Notes under the pieces: model-generated
The model's database searches: none
The model's input: the letters and a program-made list of their open reading frames with translations, nothing else
What the model was told of the DNA's origin: nothing
In this document: in pieces, positions 32,677 through 40,488 of the stretch
Position numbering within the stretch: the first letter of the stretch is position 1
Layout of the letters: each line of letters begins with the position of its first letter
Assembly (NCBI GenBank): GCA_017746715.1
Contig: JAGHZQ010000093.1
Coordinates: 1-44,220, forward strand
DNA length: 44,220 bases
Direction of reading: 5' to 3'
DNA from: Cyanobacteria bacterium SBLK
Lineage (GTDB): Bacteria > Cyanobacteriota > Cyanobacteriia > Cyanobacteriales > Spirulinaceae
Translations under genes and position numbers: made by a program

Positions 32677-34122
32677 TTACTCCTCATCTTGCTTTTTCTC
32701 AAACAAATAGACGCGATCGCGTTCGTAATTTAAGGTAAACTCAGGGGAGACTTTTAATTGTTCCACGATACTCGCAGCGAGTCCTGAATTGCTGTTCCAA
32801 CCGGGATGGGTGACATTGACTAAAACCGTATCAAATTGTGTTGGATCTCGCTCTTCATTCTCGACAATTAATTTCAATAAAGGACGGTGACTGAGATGGG
32901 GAGCAATTTGAGCGGAGGTTAATAAACTTTTCTCATCTCGAACGAGGGAAACTGCTTCTCGGGTTGCCTGCCAAGTTCCCAAAGTTTGCAAATAGCGAGT
33001 GCCAAAATAACCAAATTTAGCAAGAAAAATAAAGGCGATCGCACTCCAAACAACCATCACTTTCGGTTGTTTTAACCCGCCTTTTTGTGCCGAAAGCGAG
33101 GCAATCAAACAAAGCATGAGGAAGGGAACAATCGGCAAAGAATACTGATGTAGCAAATCTTTATGGGGAGGATAATCGGCGAGTAAATTCAACGCAAAAT
33201 CGGGAATAGTTGCAATAAGCGGCTGTAAATGAAGCCAGGAAAGACTGAAAATGAGAGGAGAAAATAATAAGAGAAGATATTCTAAATTCGCTAAAGTGAA
33301 AAGATGTTTAAGAACGAGATGGGGTTTGAGAAAAAGATTGAGAATAATTTCGGGAATAGAATTACCGAAAGCGGCATAGCGTCCTAATGCTTCTACTCCT
33401 TCGGGACGAAAATGAGGAATAATAACTTGTGTAGAAATAATTAACCAAAAAAGACCCAAACATAACGCGATCGCACCGCACCATCGTCGCTTTTCCCAAA
33501 ACAATAACCAGACTCCCAAGCCGATCGCGGTCAGGGATAAGGCCGCACGACAGCCTAAAATGAGGAGGATAGCGATCGCAAACCAACCTATTTTACTCCG
33601 TCTCGCTGCCAAAACCGCCCCCAAAATCAGGGGAATGGCTAAAACCGAGGGGTGAAAATCAAACAAATTGACATTAAAAATGAGAGGATAGAGAAGATAG
33701 ACCCATGAGATCGCTCTACTTTGCTTTTCGGACAACCCTGCATCCTTGGCAAGATACCAAAGGGGTAAAGTGGCAAAAGACAAAGCAATGGCTTGGATGG
33801 CAAATAACCAATGAACGTCAGGGTATAGTTTGTAAGGTAATGCCAATAAATATAAAATCCAATCGGCATGACTGCCTAAAAAGTGATAGTCAATGAGAGA
33901 GACAATTGCGGGTTTCCCCTGACCGATTAAATAAATTGCTTGATCGAAATGACTGAGGTCGTAGGCCGTCGAATGAAATAGAGCATGACGTACGCTACTA
34001 CAGGCAAATAAAATCGAACTTGCTAAGGCGATCGGCACGATGAGAGGATGGGTAAAGACACGAGACAAGAGCGATCGCTCTTTCTCATTTCTCTCGTCCT
34101 TTTTGCTCTCGCTGTCTTCCAT
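32677..34122 (-). CDS. DUF2079 multi-spanning membrane protein
   Basis: ATG 34122 gives 481 residues and is preceded at 7 bp by a perfect GGAGG; an in-frame extension to 34191 or 34140 lacks such a site. After a charged start (EDSESKKDERNEKERS) come about eight to ten membrane spans with a large extracytoplasmic loop. The motif YDLSHFDQAIYLIGQGKPAI, the LLGSHADWILYLLALPYKLYPD segment and FDFHPSVLAIPL are the DUF2079 signature (GT-C-like fold suspected). The C-terminal soluble part carries a TQFDTVLVNVTHPGW-type segment. It may transfer a lipid-linked sugar; this is inference. Divergent to the next gene. Confidence 0.85.
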   Translation of the reverse strand: MEDSESKKDERNEKERSLLSRVFTHPLIVPIALASSILFACSSVRHALFHSTAYDLSHFDQAIYLIGQGKPAIVSLIDYHFLGSHADWILYLLALPYKLYPDVHWLFAIQAIALSFATLPLWYLAKDAGLSEKQSRAISWVYLLYPLIFNVNLFDFHPSVLAIPLILGAVLAARRSKIGWFAIAILLILGCRAALSLTAIGLGVWLLFWEKRRWCGAIALCLGLFWLIISTQVIIPHFRPEGVEALGRYAAFGNSIPEIILNLFLKPHLVLKHLFTLANLEYLLLLFSPLIFSLSWLHLQPLIATIPDFALNLLADYPPHKDLLHQYSLPIVPFLMLCLIASLSAQKGGLKQPKVMVVWSAIAFIFLAKFGYFGTRYLQTLGTWQATREAVSLVRDEKSLLTSAQIAPHLSHRPLLKLIVENEERDPTQFDTVLVNVTHPGWNSNSGLAASIVEQLKVSPEFTLNYERDRVYLFEKKQDEE

Positions 34123-34133
34123 TGACCTCCAAT
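34123..34133 (-). promoter_or_regulatory. Shine-Dalgarno site deciding the DUF2079 start
   Basis: On the minus strand TTGGAGGTCA precedes ATG 34122. The stretch 34123-34147, between two divergent start codons, is only 25 bp. Promoters for each gene must therefore lie inside the 5' part of the other gene. Confidence 0.75.
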
Positions 34134-34147
34134 TTTGCATTCTTGTA

Positions 34148-36616
34148 ATGAATCCCAGCAAACTACAGAAACAATTTAAACAATTTATCAAGACTCGGAA
34201 AGTTTATCAAAACAATATCCAAAACAACGATCCAAATGTTTTGTTTCAGTTTCTCGCATTTTGCTCGATCGCCATATTAACTTTTCTCCCCCTTGGTCAT
34301 ATTCTCCAGATTGTTTTTTCAACGGGGACGAATGTTGTTTCTAACGATTTGGCTTATTATACGTCCGCGATCGACCAATTTTTAAGCGGAACTTATAATT
34401 TTACTCGTCTTTTCAGCGATAGTTTTTCCGGCAGCCATATTATGGCAATCCCGTTATTCATTCGTCTGATTGTTGCCTATTTTTCCCATTGGAATATTTA
34501 TTGGGAAATAACGATAGGCATATTTTTGTTTGTCTGTCAACTCTTTTTGCTCCACGACTCTTTAACGAGATTGTCGTACTCTTCTTGGCTGAAATGGTTA
34601 CTTTTACCATTACTCTCTTGCTTGATTTTCTCCACAGTTCATATTAACATCTTTACCTTTGGTGAAACCTGTCTTGCTTTAGGTTTTGTAAGCCTTGGAG
34701 TGAATTTGGGAATTTGGGGACTAACGCGATTTTCTCCAGATTGGACGGGGATTTTAATTTTAGGCATCGGTGGAATTATTGCAGCTTGGTCTTGGGGGGT
34801 TGGGGTGATGTTTTTACCCGTTTCTTTTTTGGGTTTATTTCTATTTGGCGATCGTAAAATACTTTCTTATTGCTTTTTAAGTTTAACTTCATCGATTGCG
34901 CTATCACCCTATATTTTCCATTTACTACTACGAGGAGGAGGTAATAGTAAAATTTTAACTTTTTTTAATTTTCCTCTTTTAATTAAAGCAATTGGTTTAC
35001 CTTTTGGATTGGGAAAGCAAAGTTTAATTGGGATTGGTTTTTATGGAACGGGAACAATTGGTTTTATTTTTTTGCTAGTTATTTTCCTTTTTGTTTGGTT
35101 GCGGAGATCGCGTGAATTTATCAAACCTGCAACGCCAGCATTAATGATTTTAGCTTTTGCCCTTTTAAGCCTGTGGCAAATTACGAGTTTCCGCGACGAT
35201 CTGGCACCTTGGTATGTTACCCCCTTTATGAATTTTTGGCTGGGGATTTTAGGTTTAGCTTATATTCTTTATCTATATCCCCAAGCCAGAGCAATTAGAA
35301 AAAAAAATTTTTTCAATATTTTTACCAGAACAAAATCGGCTAAGATTTATAGTTCGCTCATTTTTTTCTCCTTGACTTATTTTTATTTAATGTCTGGTAT
35401 CACTTATCAAGATAAAGTTTTTTATTTGTCATCTAGAATCCCGGCTGCAGCAGCTTGTTTGCAAAGCTATAAAACAGCACCAACTTATTGTGAAGAGCAT
35501 TTATTCCAAGCCGGGTATGGTGATTTTACCTCCATTCAAAAGCTGGCAGAACCGCTAGAAAAGCATCAATTATCCGTATTTTCATCTCAGCAAACCCGAA
35601 CTCTACAAGGAGATTTTATTTTGGATACCGTCCGCTTGCAAGATGTTCCCGATCGCCATTTAATTTATTGGAGTTCGGATTTTGGAAAAACAGTAGCTTC
35701 TTGGCAAGATTATCGTCACTTAAACTTAGTAATTCCTAGTTCGGGTGAGGTTAAATGGAGCGTGAACATCCCTCAAAACGCTCGAGAAGCAATCTTTCAT
35801 AGCGCTATTGCTTTGCCAAATTCTCAATCGAGTCCTGTTAGTTTTGCGATCGAGATCGAGTCAGATAATGGACATCGAAGCGATCGAATTGTAAAAATAT
35901 TGAAACGCGATCGCAGATCGTGGTATCCTCTTTCTATTCCTCTAACTCAATATAGTGGACAAACCCTATCGTTACATTTTCAAGTTGAAGCAAGTCGAGA
36001 TAATTCCCAAGCTCTAGGAATCTATCGCTATCCTTTTATCGATCTGAGTTTACAAGCAAACAAGAATGTGGAAGACACGAGGGAAGTTATTCCTAGTAAT
36101 ACAGATTTATCGCTAACCTTTCCTGCTAAAACTTCCCAAGATTTTAAATTCAATTCAAGCGATCGCAATCTTTGGAAAATTGAAGGATTGGCAATTCCTC
36201 AGCCTGAAATCAATTCAACCTCAAAATGGTTCGTGGAATCATTGCCTCCCAGCTTAGAGTATAATTCACCCTTAAACCTTTGTTGGTTGGATTATGATTA
36301 TTTCTCGATCGATATGGCTATTTCTCCAGCAATTTATCCTCAAACTTTAAAGGTTGACTACCGATCGAGCGATCGCGAAACTTTCCATAAGGACGATTAT
36401 TTTAAAATTCCTTTAATTGCCGACGGTCAAATACACGGCTATACTTATAAAATCAGATTGCTAGATTTAGAAAAAGAAACTCGTCTTGCAGGAATCAAAA
36501 TACACCCTTTTGTCGTTCATGGTATTCTCAAAACTGGAGACCAAAAAGAAAAGAATTGGGTAAAAATCACCGATATTCGTTTTCTGCATCGAAAAGGAAA
36601 AACTTTTTGTCAGTAA
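34148..36616 (+). CDS. Large polytopic membrane protein, likely GT-C type glycosyltransferase
   Basis: ATG 34148 gives 822 residues; the frame is open upstream to 34040 within the divergent gene. Residues ~35-440 form about ten membrane spans with short loops (LPLGHILQIVFSTGTNVVSNDLAYYTSAIDQF is the first large loop, with a possible acidic catalytic residue). From ~440 to the end is a large soluble, extracytoplasmic region rich in beta strands and Ser/Asp, including two jelly-roll-like stretches (WSVNIPQNAREAIFHSAIALP, LSLHFQVEASRDNS). The fold resembles GT-C glycosyltransferases of cell-wall glycans, but no named family motif was recognised. The neighbourhood of sugar-nucleotide genes supports a glycan role. 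Confidence 0.7.
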   Translation: MNPSKLQKQFKQFIKTRKVYQNNIQNNDPNVLFQFLAFCSIAILTFLPLGHILQIVFSTGTNVVSNDLAYYTSAIDQFLSGTYNFTRLFSDSFSGSHIMAIPLFIRLIVAYFSHWNIYWEITIGIFLFVCQLFLLHDSLTRLSYSSWLKWLLLPLLSCLIFSTVHINIFTFGETCLALGFVSLGVNLGIWGLTRFSPDWTGILILGIGGIIAAWSWGVGVMFLPVSFLGLFLFGDRKILSYCFLSLTSSIALSPYIFHLLLRGGGNSKILTFFNFPLLIKAIGLPFGLGKQSLIGIGFYGTGTIGFIFLLVIFLFVWLRRSREFIKPATPALMILAFALLSLWQITSFRDDLAPWYVTPFMNFWLGILGLAYILYLYPQARAIRKKNFFNIFTRTKSAKIYSSLIFFSLTYFYLMSGITYQDKVFYLSSRIPAAAACLQSYKTAPTYCEEHLFQAGYGDFTSIQKLAEPLEKHQLSVFSSQQTRTLQGDFILDTVRLQDVPDRHLIYWSSDFGKTVASWQDYRHLNLVIPSSGEVKWSVNIPQNAREAIFHSAIALPNSQSSPVSFAIEIESDNGHRSDRIVKILKRDRRSWYPLSIPLTQYSGQTLSLHFQVEASRDNSQALGIYRYPFIDLSLQANKNVEDTREVIPSNTDLSLTFPAKTSQDFKFNSSDRNLWKIEGLAIPQPEINSTSKWFVESLPPSLEYNSPLNLCWLDYDYFSIDMAISPAIYPQTLKVDYRSSDRETFHKDDYFKIPLIADGQIHGYTYKIRLLDLEKETRLAGIKIHPFVVHGILKTGDQKEKNWVKITDIRFLHRKGKTFCQ

Positions 36617-36658
36617 ATTGTTATTTCAGTAAATTTTTGTTATTGAATTCGATCGCTT

Positions 36659-37204
36659 ATGAAAATTCAACCCACCCAACTTCCCGATGTATTGTTAATT
36701 ATCCCCAAGGTATTTGAGGACGAACGCGGTTTTTTCTATGAAAGTTACAATCAAAGAGAGTTTACGCATTCCACTGGACTATCTCCGATTTTCGTACAGG
36801 ATAATCATTCGCGATCGCTGCATCATGCTCTGAGAGGACTTCATTATCAAATTCAACAACCTCAAGGGAAGTTAGTGCGGGTTATTTCGGGAACAATTTT
36901 TGATGTTGCAGTAGATCTGCGTCAAAGTTCTCCAACATTCGGAAAATGGACGGGATGTATTCTTAGTTCGGAAAATCGCCATCAACTTTGGATTCCTATT
37001 GGGTTTGCTCACGGTTTTCTCGTCTTGTCTGAATTTGCAGAGGTTCTTTATAAAACAACAGATTATTATGCCCCACAACACGAGCGCTGTCTTCTTTGGA
37101 ATGATAAAGATTTAGGGATCGATTGGTCTCTCGACGAACACCCGATCCTATCACGAAAAGATAAAGAAGGAACGCCTTTAAAAAACGCAGATCTATTTAC
37201 TTAA
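36659..37204 (+). CDS. rfbC: dTDP-4-dehydrorhamnose 3,5-epimerase
   Basis: This is a 181-residue cupin enzyme of dTDP-L-rhamnose synthesis (third step). KVFEDERGFFYESYNQ, FVQDNHSRS with the substrate-contacting Asn-His, LRGLHYQ with the catalytic His, and GTIFDVAVDLR (Asp partner) are all intact. WIPIGFAHGFLVLSE follows, and the C-terminal part YKTTDYYAP carries the conserved Tyr. Start ATG 36659. rfbD follows 29 bp later. rfbA and rfbB are not in the window. Confidence 0.95.
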   Translation: MKIQPTQLPDVLLIIPKVFEDERGFFYESYNQREFTHSTGLSPIFVQDNHSRSLHHALRGLHYQIQQPQGKLVRVISGTIFDVAVDLRQSSPTFGKWTGCILSSENRHQLWIPIGFAHGFLVLSEFAEVLYKTTDYYAPQHERCLLWNDKDLGIDWSLDEHPILSRKDKEGTPLKNADLFT

Positions 37205-37233
37205 TTTAGAGAAAAATTCTCTGTTTAAGATTT

Positions 37234-38106
37234 ATGAATTCATCAATTCTTTTATTTGGAAGCACCGGACAACTAGGACAAGAAATAGAGCAAAAATTAG
37301 AATTAATGGGAAAAAATTTCCTTGCTTTAAATCGCGATCGCTGCAATTTTACTCAACCCGATTGCATTCAAGATGCAGTGATGACTTACAAGCCTCATAT
37401 TATCATTAATTGTGCTGCCTATACAGCAGTAGATAAAGCAGAAAGCGAGAAAAACATTGCCAATACAGTCAATGGAAAAGCACTAAAAATCTTAGCAAAA
37501 GAAGCAGAAAAAATCAATGCTTTTATTGTGCACATTTCTACCGACTATGTTTTTGATGGAAGCAAAAATATACCTTATTTAGAAAGCGATCGCGTCAATC
37601 CAATTAATAGCTATGGTCGCTCGAAGTTAATGGGAGAACAAGAACTAAAAGAATATTGCAATCGCTTTCTTATCTTGAGAACAAGTTGGGTTTATGGAAT
37701 ATATGGAAAAGGAAATTTTGTCAAAACCATGTTGAGGTTGGGAACAGAGAGAAAGGAAATTCGCGTTGTTGCCGATCAAATTGGCAGTCCGACATGGACG
37801 GGAGATTTAGGTAATATTATAACACAAATGCCTCCCAGTCTAACAGGGACGTACCATTATAGTAATAGTGGCGTTGCAAGTTGGTACGATCTTGCCGTTG
37901 CTATTTTTGAGGAAGCAAAATCATTAAATTTTCCCTTGAAAATAGAGAAAGTTATACCGATTACAACGGCTGAATATCCAACAGCAGCTAAACGTCCTGC
38001 TTATTCCGTTCTTTCTTGCCGAAAAATCTCTTCAACTCTTAATATTATACCTCCTCATTGGCGAGAAAGTTTGCGAAAAATGTTGCAACAACTTAGGGAG
38101 AATTGA
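37234..38106 (+). CDS. rfbD: dTDP-4-dehydrorhamnose reductase
   Basis: A 290-residue short-chain dehydrogenase finishing dTDP-L-rhamnose. The cofactor loop is GSTGQLGQEI (9-18), then NCAAYTAVDKAE, the Ser/Thr in HISTDYVFDG and the catalytic Tyr-x3-Lys in YGRSKLMGE. LRTSWVYG and VADQIGSPTWT complete the family set. It makes the rhamnose donor used on lipopolysaccharide O-antigen or other surface glycan, consistent with the membrane and sulfotransferase genes upstream. Confidence 0.95.
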   Translation: MNSSILLFGSTGQLGQEIEQKLELMGKNFLALNRDRCNFTQPDCIQDAVMTYKPHIIINCAAYTAVDKAESEKNIANTVNGKALKILAKEAEKINAFIVHISTDYVFDGSKNIPYLESDRVNPINSYGRSKLMGEQELKEYCNRFLILRTSWVYGIYGKGNFVKTMLRLGTERKEIRVVADQIGSPTWTGDLGNIITQMPPSLTGTYHYSNSGVASWYDLAVAIFEEAKSLNFPLKIEKVIPITTAEYPTAAKRPAYSVLSCRKISSTLNIIPPHWRESLRKMLQQLREN

Positions 38107-38140
38107 CAGTTGATAGTTGAGATAATGCAACGTTAAAATA

Positions 38141-38911
38141 TTAATAATTGCTTACAATCCATTCGAGGATTGTAAAAACGATCGATATGCTACAAGTCAT
38201 AATTGAAGCAACCCAACTCAGGCGATCGCACTCATACTTTCTCTTTTTTTCTTGAGATTTTTCTTGACCGTAACCTCGTAAAATCATAGCTTGGTAAATG
38301 TGCTGCGATTGCTCGTAACTGCGAATTAATAATACGCCCGTCAGTTGTGCCAAAAGTCGTAAAGTTCGGCGCGAGAAGCGATTGCTTTGAAACCCTCGCA
38401 ACTGCATTGCCTTTTGCATTTTAATTCGCATGTTTTGTAGTTCCTGTAAATAGCGATAAGCCAGCAGTGCCATATCTACAATTAAAGCTGGAATACCAAG
38501 AGATCTCATCGCCTTTAAACTACTGCCTAATGGTGCAGTTCCAAATAATACCAAAGTCACGGTTAAAATAGAAACAAATCGCACGACAATTAAAATAACG
38601 GCCTCACAACCCTCTTGTTTGAGACTCAAGATTCCCCATTGCCATAACACCGTTTCTCCCGCACCAAAAGGCAAAAATGAGACCATCGCGGTAACCAATA
38701 AACCCGGATAGCGCACCCGACTCAACCAAAAGGAAAAAGGCAAGCGAGAAAAGAGATACAAACCTATTGCGATCGCGGCCATAAATGGTAACAAGACTAA
38801 ATGACTGACAAAAGCAAAAGCAAAAATTAAAATCAACAACGAAACCAATTTAGAGCGCTGTTCCCATCGGTGAATGGGTGAGTGTAAACGAGCATGGCAA
38901 TCGAGGTTCAC
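38141..38911 (-). CDS. Energy-coupling factor transporter T component (CbiQ-like)
   Basis: This is a 256-residue membrane protein starting at GTG 38911. It has about five membrane spans (LVSLLILIFAFAFVSHLVLLPFMAAI and following). The cytoplasmic coupling helices show ALLAYRYLQELQNMRIKMQKAMQLRGF and later IYQAMILRGYG. These two ARG-like motifs (LRGF and LRGY) contact the ATPase subunits in ECF systems. The neighbouring genes contain no CbiO ATPase or substrate component, so partners must be elsewhere. It follows the lipoprotein gene by 73 bp on the same strand. Confidence 0.85.
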   Translation of the reverse strand: MNLDCHARLHSPIHRWEQRSKLVSLLILIFAFAFVSHLVLLPFMAAIAIGLYLFSRLPFSFWLSRVRYPGLLVTAMVSFLPFGAGETVLWQWGILSLKQEGCEAVILIVVRFVSILTVTLVLFGTAPLGSSLKAMRSLGIPALIVDMALLAYRYLQELQNMRIKMQKAMQLRGFQSNRFSRRTLRLLAQLTGVLLIRSYEQSQHIYQAMILRGYGQEKSQEKKRKYECDRLSWVASIMTCSISIVFTILEWIVSNY

Positions 38912-38984
38912 GGTTATGACTTCTCTCTTAGGAGGGGTTGGGGGTAGGTTGTCTGAGTTATGGGTATTGTCTACTCCCTATTGT

Positions 38985-40484
38985 TCATTGAATAGGATTA
39001 GGCGGTGGATTGGCGATAGATTGAACGGGAACGATCGCCACATAAGGAGACAATAAGGCTTCATCAACCCAACCGGAGTAATAACGGACTTCGGTTTTTC
39101 CCGCTGTTAATGTTAATAAATCCAGATCGCCTCGCATGGTCGCGACATCGGGAGAAGAGTTAGGATTAAACGCTTTTTGTCCGATACCGATGGGACCGTC
39201 TCCCACAAGATTGAGAGAAACACCATCAAATCCGCGTTGGAAGCGCTTGCCTTTCCAATACCATTCCGCTCCCGGCCAATTAAACGGGGCAAAATAGGCT
39301 TGTTTTTTAATTCCCCACTGAGACCAGGTCGTTTTTCCGCCAACAATTGAAGTGCTAAATCCTCTTGGATAAACGACTTCATAACGCCCGGGGGCATTAT
39401 CTTCATAAGCGAGGGGCGATCGCCACAACACCTCAACTTGTTTGGCTTCAAGGGTCAGGGCGGGTTTTGTGGCGGCGAGGCGATCGTATAAAGTCACGCC
39501 CCCACTGGCCAAATTTGCCATGACTGCAAAACGCCAACATTGCCATTGCTCCGATCGCTCTGCTTCCCCTCCTTTAATCTGGCAAATCCCATTGCCCGTT
39601 CCCACCCATAGATCCATCCCGTCAGCCTGCAATTTTGTGGGAATCACGCCGATGAGAGGACTATTGCGGACGTGATAGGCAGCGATCGCCTTGGAGTCGA
39701 GATCGTAGGACACCAAACCCATTCCTGGAAGATAGGGATTCCCTTCCCCTGATGTCTGCGTTGTCAGCCAAATTTTGGGATTTTTCGCTCCTCCCGCGAT
39801 GGCAATATCCGTCACTATCTGTCCTCGAATCTCCTCGGGTTGCTCGAGGGAGATCGCTTGAGTTTGGGGATCGTAAATCGCGAGGGTGGCAATTCCCGTA
39901 AATCCTTCTCCACTGGGGGCAGAAACCGACAGGAGCAAGCGATCGCCGTAAGGAAGGGCGCGAACGAACTCCGGATAAGCTAAATCGTTGCCTAACTTGG
40001 CTTTGCGAAGATCTTGAAGAGTATAGAGTTCGGTGACGATGGGTTCGGTTGCCTCTGGAGGAATCACCTCGAGTATGGCTCTTTGCGATCGCCGTCCGGA
40101 AGTAAAATCCGGGTCTAATACGGCGCGATATTGATAGGTTTGACCTTGTAGGGCAACAGTTTGATAGGAAACCTCTCCACCAAAAAGCAAATCGCTAGAA
40201 TCGAAAGTGCCTCTGTCTGTCGTCCAGCTTGCATTTTCCCGACAGAAAATAAAATCGTGGTTTAAACTTTGAAAGCGCAGAAAACTTTCATTCACTTCAA
40301 TATTTCTGATTTGAAAGTCAAAACGGTTCAACAAATCTTGCTCGGAAGCAGGAACTAAAGCAGGAGAAGACGCAGGAGAAGGCGGACAAGTTAGGCGATC
40401 GCTTTTGGAAAGATTCGGGGAGGTTTGCCGATCGCAGGCACTTAATAAGCCAATGAAAAATAACAGCGCGATTGTTCGTTTCAT
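38985..40484 (-). CDS. Putative lipoprotein downstream of nblS
   Basis: ATG 40484 starts a 499-residue protein: MKRTIALLFFIGLLSACD carries a lipobox (LLSAC), so the N-terminal Cys is lipidated. The start is 4 bp beyond the stop of the sensor-kinase gene, so coupling is likely; an upstream in-frame extension would run inside that gene and is rejected. The mature part contains repeated strand units such as LPYGDRLLLSVSAPSGEGF, IWLTTQTSGEGN and DLWVGTGNGICQI, suggesting a beta-propeller-like fold. The rest (WPGAEWYWKGKRFQRGF) has no match to me. Role unknown; it may sense or scaffold at the membrane. Confidence 0.75.
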   Translation of the reverse strand: MKRTIALLFFIGLLSACDRQTSPNLSKSDRLTCPPSPASSPALVPASEQDLLNRFDFQIRNIEVNESFLRFQSLNHDFIFCRENASWTTDRGTFDSSDLLFGGEVSYQTVALQGQTYQYRAVLDPDFTSGRRSQRAILEVIPPEATEPIVTELYTLQDLRKAKLGNDLAYPEFVRALPYGDRLLLSVSAPSGEGFTGIATLAIYDPQTQAISLEQPEEIRGQIVTDIAIAGGAKNPKIWLTTQTSGEGNPYLPGMGLVSYDLDSKAIAAYHVRNSPLIGVIPTKLQADGMDLWVGTGNGICQIKGGEAERSEQWQCWRFAVMANLASGGVTLYDRLAATKPALTLEAKQVEVLWRSPLAYEDNAPGRYEVVYPRGFSTSIVGGKTTWSQWGIKKQAYFAPFNWPGAEWYWKGKRFQRGFDGVSLNLVGDGPIGIGQKAFNPNSSPDVATMRGDLDLLTLTAGKTEVRYYSGWVDEALLSPYVAIVPVQSIANPPPNPIQ

Positions 40485-40488
40485 GCAA

